Source: a virus
Virus record (IMG/VR): IMGVR_UViG_3300042465_001285
Location: 1 to 31,300 of that record
Length of the DNA stretch: 31,300 bases
Reading direction: 5' to 3' (one strand)
Both the position numbers and the translations under genes were made by a program. Shown piece by piece: positions 30,238 through 31,300 of this stretch; positions within the stretch are counted from its first letter, which is position 1, and every line of letters begins with the position of its first letter. Below the pieces are notes generated by a model that worked only from the letters and a program-made list of their open reading frames with translations, made no database searches and was not told the origin of the DNA.

Positions 30238-31300
30238 ATGGCTACCAAAGAAGCGGTTTTTTCGCTACGCGTTGACACCGGAAATTCGGTTCAAGATATT
30301 CAAAACGCTGATCAAGCGGTCAAGAATTTTAATAAAGACCTGAAAGAAACGCAAACAATCGCATCAAGTGGAACGGGAATTGACGCGTTCCAACAAAACT
30401 TGGACGAATTGAATGCACGCGTCGAAGGCGGTGGTTTAACAATGCGCGACATGACACGCGCAATGAAGGAATATCAAACAATTGCAGCGCAAGCCGGAAT
30501 GGAAAGTCCGGTCGGACAACAAGCGATTCAAGCGGCCGCGCAATTGAAGGATGAAATTGGCGATTTGAAAAACGCGACAACGGCATTGTCTTCGGACTTT
30601 GTTGGACTCGATACGGCAATGGCCGGAATCGAAACCGGCGCGGCGGTATTCCAGGGCGTTCAATCGGCGGTTGCATTGACCGGAATGGAAAACGAAAAGT
30701 TGATGCAAACAATGGTAAAATTGCAAGCGGTTCAAGGAATCGTTAATGCCGTTAACACCGTTGCGAATAAATTGAACAAAGATGCAATTCTTGGAATTCA
30801 AGTTCGAAATGTAATTACAAAATTATCCAATTTTATTGCAACGGGATCGGCAACAACAACCGCCGCGCAAGCGGCCGCATCGGCTGCATTGGCAACAACA
30901 CAAACCGGCGTTGCCGTTTCAACCGGCGTTGCATCCGGAGCGATGAAAGCTTTTCGAGTTGCATTAATATCAACCGGAATTGGCGCGGTTGTAGTTTTGG
31001 CCGGAGCGTTGATTGCAGCGTTTCAAGCTGCGGGAGCGGAAGCCGAAGCCGCCGCGTATAAAATCGGCGAAATGGAAAAAAGTCTTGAAGGTTTGGCCGA
31101 AGCGCATAAATTCGAAGCCGATCTTGGTGACACGTTTGGTGAACGAGTAATGCTTCAAGCAAAATTAAGGGGTGCATCCAGTCGCGAATTATTGAAGATT
31201 GAAAAGGACAACATGAGATCAAGCATGAATCAACGGCTTGCACAATTACATGAAATTAAACAAACGAATGCGAAAATAATTGCCAATGAATTTGCAACCG
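30238..31300 (+). CDS. Tape measure protein, N-terminal part (3' end outside window)
   Basis: 354 complete codons, open to the window end. Opens MATKEAVFSLRVDTGNSVQD; residues about 115-250 are rich in Ala, Val, Thr and Gly, including LQAVQGIVNAVNTVANKLN and a membrane-like segment VALISTGIGAVVVLAGALIA (about 240-262). Charged helix follows. This is the usual head of tape measure proteins in Bacteroidetes phages (LQAVQGIxNA and hydrophobic segments). The C-terminal part is at 1-1582; joining the window ends directly breaks the frame, so 1+3n bases are missing between them. Confidence 0.8.
   Translation, partial: MATKEAVFSLRVDTGNSVQDIQNADQAVKNFNKDLKETQTIASSGTGIDAFQQNLDELNARVEGGGLTMRDMTRAMKEYQTIAAQAGMESPVGQQAIQAAAQLKDEIGDLKNATTALSSDFVGLDTAMAGIETGAAVFQGVQSAVALTGMENEKLMQTMVKLQAVQGIVNAVNTVANKLNKDAILGIQVRNVITKLSNFIATGSATTTAAQAAASAALATTQTGVAVSTGVASGAMKAFRVALISTGIGAVVVLAGALIAAFQAAGAEAEAAAYKIGEMEKSLEGLAEAHKFEADLGDTFGERVMLQAKLRGASSRELLKIEKDNMRSSMNQRLAQLHEIKQTNAKIIANEFAT

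Noticed and set aside
30833-31243. Reverse-strand frame opposite the tape measure N-terminus
   Set aside because: Leu/Arg/Pro-rich composition typical of antisense to Ala/Gln-rich coding sequence; no independent support.
1-31300. Direct end-to-end circular joining of the window
   Set aside because: It shifts the tape measure frame and gives a stop within about 12 codons, so some bases must lie between the two ends.
1-31300. tRNA genes, CRISPR arrays, insertion sequences, integrase or att sites
   Set aside because: None could be seen. The iterons at 14252-14522 lack the even spacing and unique spacers of a CRISPR array, and no transposase or recombinase motif was found.

Overview
The window reads as nearly the whole genome of a tailed, siphovirus-like double-stranded DNA phage that infects a member of the Bacteroidetes, probably in the flavobacterial branch. 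The host assignment rests on four things. The sequence is AT-rich, and leaders are A-rich without clear Shine-Dalgarno motifs. Three gaps carry the Bacteroidetes promoter pattern (TTG or TTTG, about 20 bases, then TAnnTTTG). Many proteins match families I know mainly from Bacteroidetes phages: BT4734-type primase-helicase, DUF3127, the XkdF-like protease with its scaffold, and the SKT-LPGT tail protein. No integrase, excisionase or clear lysogeny repressor is visible, so a lytic life style is likelier, but this is inference.

Layout: 1-1582 is the C-terminal part of a tape measure protein whose N-terminal part lies at 30238-31300, so the two window ends probably meet in a circular map. The ends are out of phase by one base, so 1+3n bases are missing. 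A lone reverse-strand Stealth-like gene follows (1536-2213). Then come head genes (protease, scaffold, major capsid, a major structural protein, a terminator at 5028-5064), two small structural genes, the portal with a frameshifted C-terminal extension, connector and tail-completion genes (8357-9391), and a lysis cassette (9405-11119: small membrane protein, holin, amidase, unimolecular spanin). A metallophosphoesterase closes this late block. A 357-base non-coding control region (12151-12507) carries a good promoter and repeats.

The early block (12508-21338) starts with tiny genes of unknown function, a DnaA domain IV-like protein and an 11-copy iteron cluster (14252-14522) that looks like a replication origin. 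It continues with primase-helicase, two small nucleases, ERF annealing protein, exonuclease, an SSB-like DUF3127 protein, a small HTH protein and a sigma-like factor. A glycosyltransferase, both terminase subunits and the tail genes (22099-31300, including a YadA-like beta-roll fibre) complete the circle.

The most striking feature is at 7126-7170. The portal gene ends with the -1 slippery heptamer GGGAAAG immediately before its TAA stop. Five bases further on lies a sequence that can fold into an H-type pseudoknot. The -1 frame is open for 346 codons and encodes a short MuF-like segment followed by a zincin (HEMGH, NEFHAE) metallopeptidase domain. A minority of portal subunits could therefore carry a protease or toxin domain into the virion. 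The small CxxC protein encoded just downstream is a candidate partner.
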